This document shows, piece after piece, positions 45,250-55,466 of a stretch of 64,000 nucleotides of DNA (the first letter of the stretch is position 1; every line of letters starts with the position of its first letter). This DNA comes from Flammulina velutipes. Its lineage: Eukaryota > Basidiomycota > Agaricomycetes > Agaricales > Physalacriaceae. Where the stretch lies: positions 372,001 through 436,000 of the forward strand of contig JAALGH010000011.1 of NCBI GenBank assembly GCA_011800155.1. The letters run 5' to 3'. Made by a program: the position numbers and the translations under genes. Below the pieces are notes generated by a model. It had not been told where the DNA came from. It saw only the letters and a program-made list of their open reading frames with translations, and did not search any database.

Positions 45250-45610
45250 ATCTTAACGCCGCCTATTTAAACTAGACTTTTTTCTGGAAAGAACCGAATC
45301 GCCCTTTCCTTCCCACCATGAGTGAGGTTGCGAAGCTTCTCGTTCCTCACAGGACGTCTCCGTCCCCCCTTGCGAGTTGGTTCATCCTGACTATCGGTGC
45401 TGGCGGTGCTCTTTAGCGCGAGACAGAGTGCCTGCCTGCTGGTTACAGCAGGCATGCAAACACAAATAGGCTTTGTCTCAGTCGATGTCGACTCGTTGAA
45501 GCGCCTTGTCATCGTCCTTCGAGACTTGTGCCTGGTATACGAGGTTATCATATGATGAACCTAGCGCTCCTCGTCAAAAATTTTGCATACCTACGCTTCT
45601 TCGTCGAAGC
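45250..45610 (+). repeat. Unit 2 of TATA/ATG repeat family
   Basis: It begins with TATTTAA (45264-45270) and ACCATGAG (ATG 45318) opening a 32-codon frame with KLLVPHRT and ending LTIGAGGAL. Core box TCCTGACTATCGGTGCTGG near 45385; middle box GTCGACTCGTTGAAGCGC at about 45486-45503; TATACGAGG box at 45535-45543; end box ATTTTGCATACC..TTCTTCGTCGAAGC at 45576-45608. Confidence 0.65.
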
Positions 45611-45714
45611 AAAAGCCCATTGACTGTCGACAGCCTCAGGTCCGACATATAATAGGTATGCGCCACATGGTTTCTTGGTCCTGCACAATTTTTCTAACTT
45701 ATATGATAGATTTG

Positions 45715-46005
45715 AATACCGCGTTGCTCGTTCCACACAGAAAGATTCTCCATTCTCGTTTGCGAGCAGGTGTTCGATACTCGAGCCTAATAAGGCGAAG
45801 ACTTTTTGATGGGGTCGGTTCGTCCTGACTATCGGTGCTGGCGGCGCCTTTGGGTGCAAGATTGAGACCGTTATAAGTGTTGCACTGAATCGGTATTGGT
45901 TGACATCGCAGCATACGAGGTCGTGAATGGGGATAACCTGGCGCTCGTCGTCAATGGAGCTTTTGGCTTCAAATTTTTGGAATCCCATGTTTCTTCGTCG
46001 AAACT
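45715..46005 (+). repeat. Unit 3 of TATA/ATG repeat family
   Basis: A shorter unit. CGTTGCTCGTTCCACACAG (45721-45739) corresponds to the 5' box but the ATG is lost. Core box TTCGTCCTGACTATCGGTGC at 45819-45838; CAGCATACGAGG at 45909-45920; end box AATTTTTGGAATCCCATG..TTCTTCGTCGAAAC at 45972-46004. Confidence 0.65.
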
Positions 46006-46239
46006 TGTTTCACAAATAGCTGCAATGTATTCTGTTTGGCCTAAAGGCCATGCGACTGTATATTCCTAGATGTGATCAGTTACACGTTGTATCAACTTGC
46101 GAAATCATTGAATGTGCATTTCAAGCTATGGAGTCCTGGATTATGTCTCTCGAAGCCTCAACTCCCTTCCCTCTTCTGCCTGTGCGCAGTTTCTGTTGAC
46201 CTTGCCGTACTACTGTACGTACTCATTACGTGCGACGCC

Positions 46240-46695
46240 ACCACTATACAAGGCTAATACATGCCCAAAATTTCCCCGGAAAACCCCGAATACCTTTTCT
46301 TCTTACCATGAAGTTGCTCGTTCCACACAGGACTGTTTCGTCCTCAATCGCGAGCTGGCATTGACTCGGCCTATCGTCGGCCAGAGTCTACGGAGAGTTC
46401 TGTTTGTTCTGACTATCGGTGCTGGCGGCGCTCTTGAGCGTGAAATGGATGTGGTTAGTATAGTTTGCTTATACGCAACTGAAAATCACACCGTTTTGGT
46501 CGATATCGACTCGTTGAAGCGCTTTTACATCCTCCTCCTCCTTCTCCCCTTCTTTGCTTCTCTCCTCTGAACTCTTTTATTTCAACCTCGATTCCAGCGC
46601 TCAGCATACGAGGTTACTAAAACGAACCTTCCCCTCCTTGTCAATGAAGCTCCTGGCTTCTAATTTTTGTAACCCCATGTTTCTTCGTCGAAACA
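46240..46695 (+). repeat. Unit 4 of TATA/ATG repeat family
   Basis: The 5' box ACCATGAAGTTGCTCGTTCC has its ATG at 46308, giving an 18-codon frame with KLLVPHRT. Core box TTCTGACTATCGGTGCTGGC near 46407; middle box TCGACTCGTTGAAGCGC at about 46506-46522; CAGCATACGAGG at 46602-46613; end box AATTTTTGTAACCCCATG..TTCTTCGTCGAAAC at 46662-46694. An insertion with a CT-rich tract lies between the middle and CATACGAGG boxes. Confidence 0.65.
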
Positions 46696-47246
46696 TAAAC
46701 GTAGACCAAATCTTGTATTGCGCCACACTTATACACTGCTTGTGAACTTGTATTGCGTTCAATAACAATTGCTATTTTAATCGTTCTAGAATCAATCAAG
46801 CCTTCCGCTGTACTACCGAGTGCTATTGAGCACTGTATCTACCCGTTAGATACCGGCCAGTGATTAAAGCTGACCGCTCTTGCCAGTGACATCTTATTCG
46901 AATATTCAATTCAAGGGTGAGAACGTCGCGTGTGTCTTGTCATATTGATCATATTTGGGGTCCGTCGGCGTCTGAGCCAGGAACTGTGCGCCACAGTAGC
47001 CTGTAGATTGCGCAATATTGGCAAGTATCGCACATTTCGATATTTTCCGATTGGTCGTTGGGTTCGTTGACGGCGGCGTGTAATTGTATTATTGTAGTCT
47101 CCGTTTAAATGGCAACAGGAAAGCAGTATAACCTATTGATAAGAATCGATGTAAGAAGCTTTCTTTATTTGCCGCCGGCGACCATAATCATCTGAACATG
47201 AACGGCCATCCGACTTTCAACCCTTTATTTTCTAACCACAACCACC
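46696..47246. other. Intergenic, promoter of MFS transporter
   Basis: Mostly AT-rich sequence between repeat unit 4 and the transporter start. The CAACCACAACCACC run before the ATG is a typical fungal leader. No other gene is seen. Confidence 0.4.
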
Positions 47247-49051
47247 ATGACGGCGTCAGGAGCTGACGAGCAAAGCCCTCTGCTGCCAGAAAATGGCCAG
47301 GCGGCTGAAGATAACAAGCCTAAGGTCAACCTATTCGCGGTGCTTATCCCAATGACTTTCGGTATCTTTTTGGCGGCAATGGACTCGACGATAGTCGTGT
47401 CTTGTGAGTGCTATATATTTTCCTTGACAGCATAGCCTCATGCTGCATAGCATACGCCGCCATTGGTAGCGAGCTTAACCAGCTCCAGAAGACCAGCTGG
47501 ATTGCGACAGGATACATGCTGACATTGACGAGCTTCCAGTGAGTACCCAGCTTCTTGTGTCCAGTATAGCACTCAAAATTCTGCAGACCTCTATACGGCA
47601 AACTCAGTGATATCTTCGGTCGCAAAGCGTGTCTACTGTCCGCCTATTGCATTTTCTCTGTGGGGAGCTTATGTTGCGGGTTGGCCACAACCATGGACGG
47701 ACTTATCCTTGCAAGGGCTCTTACTGGCATTGGAGGGGGCGGAATGTCCACAGTGGTCAGCATCATCATGTCCGATGTTGTGCCGTTGAGGAAGAGAGGG
47801 ACATGGCAAGGTGTGTTGGTCCAACATCCAATCCAAGAGACGAAACTGACAAAGATACAGGCATTCTTAACATTGTTTTCGCGTCAGGATCTTCCGTCGG
47901 TGCGCCATTAGGTGGACTTTTAGCGGACACAATAGGTTGGCGATGGGCCTTTCTCTTCCAGGTTCCCATTGCCGTGATAGCATTCATCTCCGTCAGCCTT
48001 GCGCTTCACCTCCCCAACCCCGATACCTCAGACTTTTCTCGCAAGATCAAACGTGTCGATTTCTCTGGCGCGTTCACCCTCGTCACGACCATCTTCTTCC
48101 TTCTTTACGGTCTCGAACGTGGCGGCAATGTCGCGTGGGCCGACAATTGGACCATATCGTCGCTCGTTGCGTCCGGAGTCGTTTTCCTTATCTTCAGTGC
48201 TATCGAGATGGAGTGGGCCAGCGAGCCTTTCGCTCCCAAGAGGATCATTGTCAACCGTTCATTGATTGCGAGCTACGCCGTCAACTTTTTTGGGATCGCT
48301 GCGGCCATGGCTATGATCTTCCACCTATCCCTATACCTGCAAGCTGTCGATGGTGCGACTCCCAGTCAAGCCGGTCTATGGTTCATCCCTTCCGTTTTGG
48401 CAGGAGTCTCTGGTAGCTTGATCGGTGGACTTCTCATCCAGTCGACAGGCAAATTCTACTGGATCACCGTTATCGCTTACGCGACCCAGTTTCTGGGGAC
48501 GCTGGCTTTGACACTGTGGTCGGGAGTGATTGGAAAAAACTTCCCGACCATGATCGTCGGGTTCGTTGTAGCGTCTCTTGGGAACGGTATCGGTATCACG
48601 ACGAGCCTGATATCTCTCATTGCGAACGCGGGGAGCGCGGACCAGGCTATCGCGACGGCTGTGTCATACCTCTTCCGATCTCTGGGGTCTGTTGTGGGTC
48701 TTTCCATAGGGAGTACGTTGGTTCAAGACACGTTGAGAAGCACTTTGAGGCGCAAGCTGGTGGGAAATGATGTGGATATAGATGAGGTGGGTTTCTGTCT
48801 TGCTCTTTACTGGTCTGGTATTGATTAGTTGTTCGAAGGTCGTGCGTAATGTACGATCATCGCTCACGTACATCTCAACATTACCTCCCGAGTTGCGAGC
48901 AAGTGTACAAGAGAGCTACGAGGTGGCCATCCACGCTTGCTTTTGGTTTGCAGTTGGGATGGCGTTCTGTTCGTTTGTGGCCAGCACGTTTATTAGAGAG
49001 AAGCCTCTGGGGGGGAAGTCGAATACCACCAGTAGTGAGGAAACGTCGTAA
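47247..49051 (+). CDS. MFS transporter (14-TM, vacuolar basic amino acid/multidrug type)
   Basis: Major facilitator related to fungal Vba-type and azole-resistance exporters. The N-terminus MTASGADEQSPLLPENGQ carries an acidic dileucine-type signal (DEQSPLL) often used for sorting to the vacuole. Helix 1 contains GIFLAAMDSTIVVS; after an intron follow SWIATGYMLT, the loop 2-3 motif LYGKLSDIFGRKACLL, ARALTGIGGGGMSTV, SGSSVGAPLGGLLAD and WRWAFLFQVPIAVIAF. A long uninterrupted second half holds the remaining helices (LIASYAVNFFGIAAAMAMIF; SGSLIGGLLIQSTGKFYW; FRSLGSVVGLSIGSTLVQ). It ends ACFWFAVGMAFCSFVASTF and a Ser-rich tail. Four or five introns, the last near 48790-48842. Repeat units lie on both sides. 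Confidence 0.85.
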
Positions 49052-49234
49052 ATTATTGATATTATGGTATGTTATAGCTCCACGATGTTATACGTGTATT
49101 GAAACAAAACCACCTAGAATAGGGTTTAATGCACCGAGATTTTATAGACTTTTCACAGACAAAGTTATCTATATTCATGGAATCCGATGAAGAGGACGGC
49201 AGAAATTGCGTACGTGGGAATCTTTTCCGTCCCG

Positions 49235-49892
49235 TATAAAGTCCGAGACGCTGTTTGGCTGCTTGCCATCTACCATGAGGCTGCATCGCTCGCTCCGCAC
49301 AGGCATCAGCTGCCTCTATTCGCGAGTTCTCTCTGAGGCTCTCCTGATGACTGCCAATGAGGCAAGAGGGTTGCAAGGAGTTTTCTTTTTGACCAAAGCT
49401 TTGGGTTCGTCCTAAACTATCGGTGCTGATGGCGCTTTTGAAGCGTGGCACGGACTATTCCATGTCAGGCAACTCGTTATGCGCTCAGTATCTCTGGCTC
49501 TGTCCGGTCGATGTCCAGCAGTCAACATCAGAGGAGATCGTGGCTGAGTTCATGTATTAATCACTTGCCATCATGCATGCATTGGTTTCGTCTTGGGTGT
49601 GTACCTTCCTTCTGTATTCTGCGAGTTGATTCGGACTGACATGATGTATCAGTGCAGGGCTCAGCTATTACTTCATTAGATGTTGAACCAGCTATGACTT
49701 TACAGTCGTCCAATGGAATGAGTCCAGGGTGCAGGTGCAGCAGCATACGAGGTTTCGTTGGGAATGACCTGAGCGCTTTGTTTTTGGAGATGTGGTGTGC
49801 GTGGATATTCCTCGTGCGCACGAGGCTATACGTGTCCACGCTCTGGCTTGACGACCATAATTTTTGGAATCCCGTCTCTTCGTCGAGACATG
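49235..49892 (+). repeat. Unit 5 of TATA/ATG repeat family
   Basis: TATAAA at 49235-49240 and ATG at 49274 in ACCATGAGGCTGC, opening MRLHRSLRTGIS and 46 codons in all. Core box GGTTCGTCCTAAACTATCGG at 49405-49424; CAGCATACGAGG at 49739-49750; end box AATTTTTGGAATCCCGTC..TCTTCGTCGAGACATG at 49860-49893. TATA and ATG spacing (39 bases) matches unit 6 (35 bases). Confidence 0.68.
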
Positions 49893-50039
49893 TTCTATTG
49901 TGTACACATAATTATCTTCATGGCAGCAACTGTAATTGTATATTTTCCCACGGAGTCGCAAGTAATCTGAAAGCATCTTCAGCCTCGGTTTGCTAAGCTC
50001 CTAGTCACACTACAGTGCGTGGGAATTGATGCTGACCGT

Positions 50040-50742
50040 AGTATAAAGCCCACAGCCTTCTTACTAAACAATCATCATGAGGCTGCGTCGTTCGTTCCGC
50101 ACAGGCGTCTCTGAGACAGCTCTACTCGCGAACTCTCTTCACCTTGAGGCTCCTCCGATGACGGTCTAGTGACTTGAGGGTTAAATGGAACCTCATTCGC
50201 AAGGAAAGCATCGGGTTCGTCCCAAGCTATCGATGCTGGTGTCGCCCTCGGGCGTGAGATATGGATCTTGTCATCCGTGTTTTGGTCGATTCGGTCCACA
50301 GCATATGTGTGTATCCTGTACTTTCAGGCGAGCCTTTTGTACCGTGATTCGGTCCAGCATGCTTTCGTGGGGGCTTGGTAGTGGATGCTATGTCTGACCA
50401 GGCGAGCCTACATTTTGTAGGGCAAAATTGCTGACTGGCGTGGGTTTCATCTATAGCTGTCATACGAGTGTGACCAGATTCTGATGATACTTTTAGAGCT
50501 CACTATCACGCCCTTCAATTCGTCGTTGGTCGAATTTTGGTCAAACTGGCACTGGTTAAGCCGCAGAAAATGGGTATGTGCATATGTCAGCACACGAGGC
50601 TTTTTTAGGGATGGACTTTGCTGTATTTTCTAATCCAGATGCAGCGTGCGTCGACCATACCAAAGGGACGCCCTTGGATATGTGTGCTTCGCACTGGCTT
50701 TCAGCCATTATTTTTTGGGAAACTCGTCTCTTTGTTGGGACG
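50040..50742 (+). repeat. Unit 6 of TATA/ATG repeat family
   Basis: TATAAA at 50042-50047 and ATG at 50077 in ATCATGAGGCTGC, opening MRLRRSFRTGVS and 30 codons. Core box GGTTCGTCCCAAGCTATCGA at 50214-50233; CAGCACACGAGG at 50589-50600; end box ATTTTTTGGGAAACTCGTC..TTTGTTGGGACG at 50709-50742. It is more diverged in its 3' half than units 3-5. Confidence 0.62.
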
Positions 50743-50851
50743 TTATATATATCATTAATCAATTTTAAACGATGCTCTGTTGGAGCTCTCACCAGGATTA
50801 TCGTGCGTGGGAACTGCGCCACATCAAAATGATCGCTTCGCTTCCGGTATT

Positions 50852-51490
50852 TAGTGTTGCTACGGCGTGACTTGGCGCGGCGCGGCGCGGCTTTAGGCAA
50901 CTTGGGAAGCCGATTTGATGGAAGCCACTTGAGTTTTGATGGCTTTCAAGCCAAGCCGGCCTCACGCCGCTTGAAGTCGCGTGGTCAGCGGCGCGCCTAA
51001 AATTGTCCGTATTTGACAAGTGGGCATAACGGGAGGCGCTATTTCTTCCTCTATGGCATGTATTTCAGTATCATGGTCACATACATGTATATTTACTATG
51101 TCTTTATGTTTTTCTTCTGTTTTTGCATTTAAAATCAATGATTTAAGACTTAATCTGACAAAGAGATGTTCAACTATTAAAGCCTACAAACCTAGCTCTA
51201 AGTAGCCTTGACACTCGAGATTTGCTATGCTGAGGGACTATTGGAATGCCTAGAAGTTATCTACAACTCAGAGTAAGATATTTCATGGATTTTTGTACAG
51301 AATGACAGGATAGAACGGGCAAGTCAGATTTTATCTGCGCCAGCGGCGTGAGTGACTTGAAGCTCACGCCAAGTCGGCACGAAGCCGCTTGTGCAATTGA
51401 CTCAAACCAAGCCATCAAACGAAGCCGGCTCCGAGTTATCAGCTCGGCTTCACCGGCGCAGCCACTTCGAGCCGCGCCGTAGCAACACTA
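50852..51490. mobile_element. hAT-type MITE (non-autonomous DNA transposon)
   Basis: A 639-bp element with 16-bp perfect terminal inverted repeats, TAGTGTTGCTACGGCG at the left end and its reverse complement at the right. It is flanked on both sides by the 8-bp direct duplication CCGGTATT (50844-50851 and 51491-51498). An 8-bp duplication and a TAGNGTTG-type terminus are the marks of the hAT superfamily. The subterminal zones are GC-rich with repeated GGCGCGGC, GCCACTT and AAGCCG motifs on both arms. The centre is AT-rich and has no transposase frame, so movement would need a hAT transposase from elsewhere. Confidence 0.88.
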
Positions 51491-51498
51491 CCGGTATT

Positions 51499-52128
51499 TT
51501 CCGCATTTGGAACTGTCATAATCGCTCGTTGGACTTTCGACTTTAATGCATTCTGTATCTTCGCGCGCACGCACGGGAGCGCCATAAAATATACAGTGAG
51601 TGCTGACCTCCCTTGTATTATTCCCTTGTTGACGCCAAGCTGCAGATCACCGATTTTTAGGATTTTTCCTGGTTGTGGCCAATCTGCGGTTTGTGACCTT
51701 TCGCTACAAAAACTGATTCGAATTTAACAGAGCGACGCACGGGATAGACCTCGTCGATCGACCCAAAAAAAGAACAAAGGGATCAACACCTCGTGCTATG
51801 GTCATTGACAGTGGCTATACACGGACAAGGATAGCGCCAAGACCGATGCTACACCCGTTGAAGAGAACAATAGGTTAAGGAACAACAAAGAGAGACATGT
51901 AGATAAACAAAAGACTCATCTTTTTCGTTGCCCACCACCACCACACCACCGCCATAGTAGTGAGTAACGTACTGTGCGAGGATCTCGACGACGTTAACAC
52001 CCATTAGTTTGCGTCCTTTGGATAGTTCGTAATTCGCAAGTTTTTCCCCGGCAAACATCACATACTATGTGAGTAGGAATTGAGTCTCCTGTCGACGTCG
52101 GACCTAACGCTTCGTAGATTCGGACAAC
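51499..52128. other. Intergenic, promoter of F-box gene
   Basis: About 630 bases upstream of an ATG at 52129. A small minus-strand frame at 51849-52061 has no motif and is not called. A short CACCACCACCACACCACC tract lies near 51930-51950. Confidence 0.4.
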
Positions 52129-53988
52129 ATGGCTCCCAGAGGAAAGCGTTCGAAGAGCAACAAGAAACGCAAGCCGACCCCGGCCAAGGCTGAGCCAGAC
52201 AATCTGAACTGCACGACATGCCCACGCCTACTCTCCGACGACATTTTCCCCTTCACAGATGCGCTGCCCACCATTCCCGACGAGATTATCTACTCGAATA
52301 CCGTTTCCTCCTCGTTAGATAGCGAGAGGAAACGGGCCAGCGAACGACTGGACTGGATTTCCTCCGCCAAGGCTCCGTATCACGAATACGTGAGTAGGTT
52401 GCGAGATGCCCAAGCTTTGATTCGGAAAAAGCTGCATAACGTCAAGATGGCGACGGCAGCAACACGCAGAGTGCCAGCAGAGGTCTTATTGTTGATCTGG
52501 GACCACTGCACAGAGGATGTCGAACTGAAGCGCACGGATGTCATATTTGTGCTGTCCCAGGTTTCTCGACACTGGAGAGCCCTGGCAGTAGGGACGCCCA
52601 AATACTGGTCACGTCTGCGTATTCCTCTGGACTACATCAGTCAACAAAACCTCCTGCTCCTTCACCTTGTACTCCAGAGATCGGCCAACTATCCCCTTAG
52701 CCTGACGCTGGTCGAGGCAACAGTACCGACCCGCCGAGCTTCAATCAATCCCGCTCTCGCAGCGCTCATCCAATGCGCGCCGCGATGGTCTGACCTCCAT
52801 ATCGATGGGTCATGGGGCTACGTCCAACCCCTGCTCGACATTAGCGATTCTCCCTTCGCCAATTTCTCCGTTTTGCGCAAGCTCTCCATCATCCTTCGCA
52901 CTCCCCCACCCTTCGGGCGTAACCTTCCTTCCTCATTCCACTCTTTGTTTAAGAGTGCGACCGCTCTGACGGATTTGACCTACGTTCAGGATTACCGCGA
53001 AAGTGGGGTTGAAGTTGAGGCTGTAGGTGTCCCGGACGAGTGGCCATTAGGCAACGTCAAGAGGATGAAGCTCAAGTTGGGCGGACTCGCATGCCTGAGT
53101 GCATTAACCAGGGCGGGCAATGTCGAGCATGTCGAGATGTGTTTGACAGGCCTAATAGCTCATCCAGTACACCCTGGGATCATACATCCCGTCGTCGCTT
53201 CAAAACTCGAAACTCTCTATCTCACATCCACTGCATACGATCACACGTGCTACGCGGACGCCTCGCTTGTCGTCAAACAGTTCTTTGAATACGTTAACCT
53301 GTCGGCACTTGTCGACCTATCGCTTTACTGCTACAACCCATTCGGCCAGCCACCTCCATCTCATCCATTTAAGAATCACATCTTTCGCGAACCAGGAACG
53401 GGCGATTTCACTGCGCTTCCTCTTATCAGGACTACGTCGATACCGGCACTCCAGACTTTTCACTTAGATTTTGGACCCAACACTCCCACCTCGGCAAATA
53501 TCGACCAGCTGCTGACGATCATACGAGCGTGCGACGTCAGCGTCGAGACCTTTTCCCTTGTGTTTCCTTACATCCATATGCACCACCTCATCCGTATCTT
53601 CGAGGCTTTGAAGGACAACAATACCCTTCCCGGTCTGGAGAACATCCGTTTCGTGTACTCGACGGACAGAGCATTGCAGGAGGCAGGTCCTTTTGGTGGA
53701 CCTCGGAGGTTGTGGAGCGACGACGCGCATCGCACTGTTTTTGACTTTGTGAAGGCTCGGTGTGGGCCGACGCGCGATCTTGACTTCAAGCTCACCAGTC
53801 GGAACGAGCTGAGGCCATTCGGCGTTCCGACCTCAAAGTACAGGACACTCTTCAACGTCCAGCTACCGGAGAGTGTTTTCAATGTGGCACAGAGCAAGAT
53901 TAGAAGAGGGAAAGGGGATGCGTTGTCCAACGCTGTGGATGCTTGGAAGAAGGCGAAAGATTCGGAGTCCCGTGTGAAACAGAAATAG
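52129..53988 (+). CDS. F-box protein with LRR-like C-terminal part
   Basis: Single-exon 619-residue protein. The N-terminus is Lys/Arg-rich (RGKRSKSNKKRKPT), likely a nuclear signal, followed by a Cys pair (NCTTCP). A coiled segment leads into the F-box RRVPAEVLLLIWDHC then VIFVLSQVSRHWRALAVGTPKYWSRLRIPL, which matches the mushroom F-box consensus (LPxEIL..I, VCRxWR..A..TPxLW). The rest consists of irregular leucine-rich repeats (for example FSVLRKLSIIL; VKRMKLKLGGLACLSAL). It would act as the substrate receptor of an SCF-type ubiquitin ligase; the target is not known. The tail is basic (KKAKDSESRVKQK). Lack of introns is unusual for this window. Confidence 0.82.
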   Translation: MAPRGKRSKSNKKRKPTPAKAEPDNLNCTTCPRLLSDDIFPFTDALPTIPDEIIYSNTVSSSLDSERKRASERLDWISSAKAPYHEYVSRLRDAQALIRKKLHNVKMATAATRRVPAEVLLLIWDHCTEDVELKRTDVIFVLSQVSRHWRALAVGTPKYWSRLRIPLDYISQQNLLLLHLVLQRSANYPLSLTLVEATVPTRRASINPALAALIQCAPRWSDLHIDGSWGYVQPLLDISDSPFANFSVLRKLSIILRTPPPFGRNLPSSFHSLFKSATALTDLTYVQDYRESGVEVEAVGVPDEWPLGNVKRMKLKLGGLACLSALTRAGNVEHVEMCLTGLIAHPVHPGIIHPVVASKLETLYLTSTAYDHTCYADASLVVKQFFEYVNLSALVDLSLYCYNPFGQPPPSHPFKNHIFREPGTGDFTALPLIRTTSIPALQTFHLDFGPNTPTSANIDQLLTIIRACDVSVETFSLVFPYIHMHHLIRIFEALKDNNTLPGLENIRFVYSTDRALQEAGPFGGPRRLWSDDAHRTVFDFVKARCGPTRDLDFKLTSRNELRPFGVPTSKYRTLFNVQLPESVFNVAQSKIRRGKGDALSNAVDAWKKAKDSESRVKQK

Positions 53989-54449
53989 CCTTCACTTTTT
54001 TATATCACTACTATACCGTTTATAAGTGTATGCTCACTGTACGGTATATTTTATTTACGTCTTGGATATCCTTCAAAGCTCGATAGTTTTTACCGCCGTT
54101 CTGATTGGCCTCCCAGGGTAGTTAGTCATCTGCGTACATAGGCTTGCCCACGGGAGAGACATCGTTTCAACATCTCGTCACTGCAGCGTGCGGCGATGGG
54201 GAAATGAGTGGGGATCCTTGGAGTAACGGGAGCTCCTCGTTATTATTTTTGTCCAAACGCCTATATTCTAATTCTAACAAGTCATCGATTTTGCGCCACT
54301 GTGAGTCAGGGCCGCATCTACCGACGATGTACTTCAATTCTAATTTCCACGTCCACGCGCCTTATTTTCGGTGAAATCTTTTCTGAGACGATACATATAT
54401 TCCTATCTATACTCAACAAAACAAAACTGAAAATAAGTACGGAGCACTT
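53989..54449. other. Intergenic between converging genes
   Basis: About 460 bases with AT-rich 3' UTR-like sequence. Nothing else is recognised. Confidence 0.4.
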
Positions 54450-55184
54450 CTACAAAATCCCGCCTTCAAAGACTCCAATGGACAATACCACCGCCATGAC
54501 CACAGTCGACATTAAGAAACCACTAGTAGGCGTCTTTCCGGCTGAGGATGAATTGCTCGTGTTAGAGGAATTGGCAGATGATGTGCTAGAAGGCGTCGTA
54601 GAAGTATGGCTGGTGGATGTTCCAGTGCTTGCAGTAGTAAGACGAGTCGTCAGTCCGCTCGCGTTGTTTGCCGTTACGCCCGCCGTTATAGTCGCAGTAT
54701 CGGTTCCATTCGATGTTCCAGAAGCAGAGACTACATCAAATAGTGAGTATGCCAGGCGAAAGTTCGAAGCTACTAACTTACCTGAGGCGCACTGTTGGGC
54801 TTGGGCAGCCTGGGCAGCCTGTTCACTTGCGACCTCGTCAGCTGAGCATTGCGCCTGCAGACAGGTAAGAATAGCATTCTGGAAAGCTGTATCGGCGCAG
54901 AAGCAAGCGTCATCGGTACTGAAACTCAGTTTAGTGTTCGTTACGGAGCTCGAGCAAAGTACCTACACATCGGCCCCGGTGCACTGGGACTGTGGTGAAG
55001 CCCGGATGCTGCAGGTAGTAAGACAGTCTTGTGAATCGCCGCTGCTAGTGTCTTGTGTATCGTCAGGTGTCTCATCAGGCGTATCGCTAGGCGTGGAATC
55101 GGGCGTGTCATTAGGTGTATCCTGCGTATTGACGCAAACAACGGCAAGGGCGAGGAGAACCAGAAATTTGGAGAAAGAGAACAT
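54450..55184 (-). CDS. GPI-anchored CFEM-domain protein
   Basis: Small cell-surface protein. The start at 55184 opens a signal peptide (MFSFSKFLVLLALAVVCVNT). A Thr/Asp/Pro-rich repeat segment follows (TPNDTPDSTPSDTPDETPD), then a CFEM domain with eight cysteines spaced as in the family: DCLTTC, SQC, DDACFC, ILTC, QAQC and QQC. The usual aspartate before the CxC (here DDACFC) that helps bind haem iron in Candida CFEM proteins is present. Two short introns lie in and after the domain (54930-54970 and 54735-54785 approximately). A Ser/Thr-rich stalk then ends in a hydrophobic tail (STVVMAVVLSIGVFEGGIL-stop) preceded by small residues, as for a GPI anchor. CFEM proteins take part in haem/iron capture, adhesion or wall structure; which applies here is not shown. 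Confidence 0.85.
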
Positions 55185-55466
55185 TTCAGCGCGTTTTAAA
55201 CAAAGGCGAGGCGAGGCGATGATGGTGGTTGGAAGGTAAGTAGAAGAGCAGTAGAAGACGGCGACTTTATAATGTTCTTGAATTACCATTTCGGGAAAAG
55301 CTCCGCCACAGACCATTTCTGGACATCACAGAAGTCCGCCGCCGCTCAACGCTTCCTTCAAATACGTTCACGTAGGTGCCACACATTCTGGAGTCAAAAC
55401 AGTAGCACAAACCATCTATTAGTACAACATATCCATAGGTTTATATGCGCAAAAGCATCCGGGGCA

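Noticed and set aside
45548..45988. 146-codon minus-strand frame over repeat unit 3 as a gene
   Set aside because: Minus-strand frames in the other units share only the few residues dictated by the core box, and have stops elsewhere.
44324..50233. GGTTCGTCC core box of the repeat family as a Pol III B box (SINE or tRNA-derived)
   Set aside because: The B box needs GGTTCGANNCC; the invariant A is T here, no A box is found at the right distance, and no tRNA cloverleaf can be drawn.
54208..55239. 343-codon plus-strand frame across the CFEM gene
   Set aside because: It is the antisense shadow of the Ser/Thr-rich CFEM gene, whose signal peptide, eight cysteines and splice sites lie on the minus strand.
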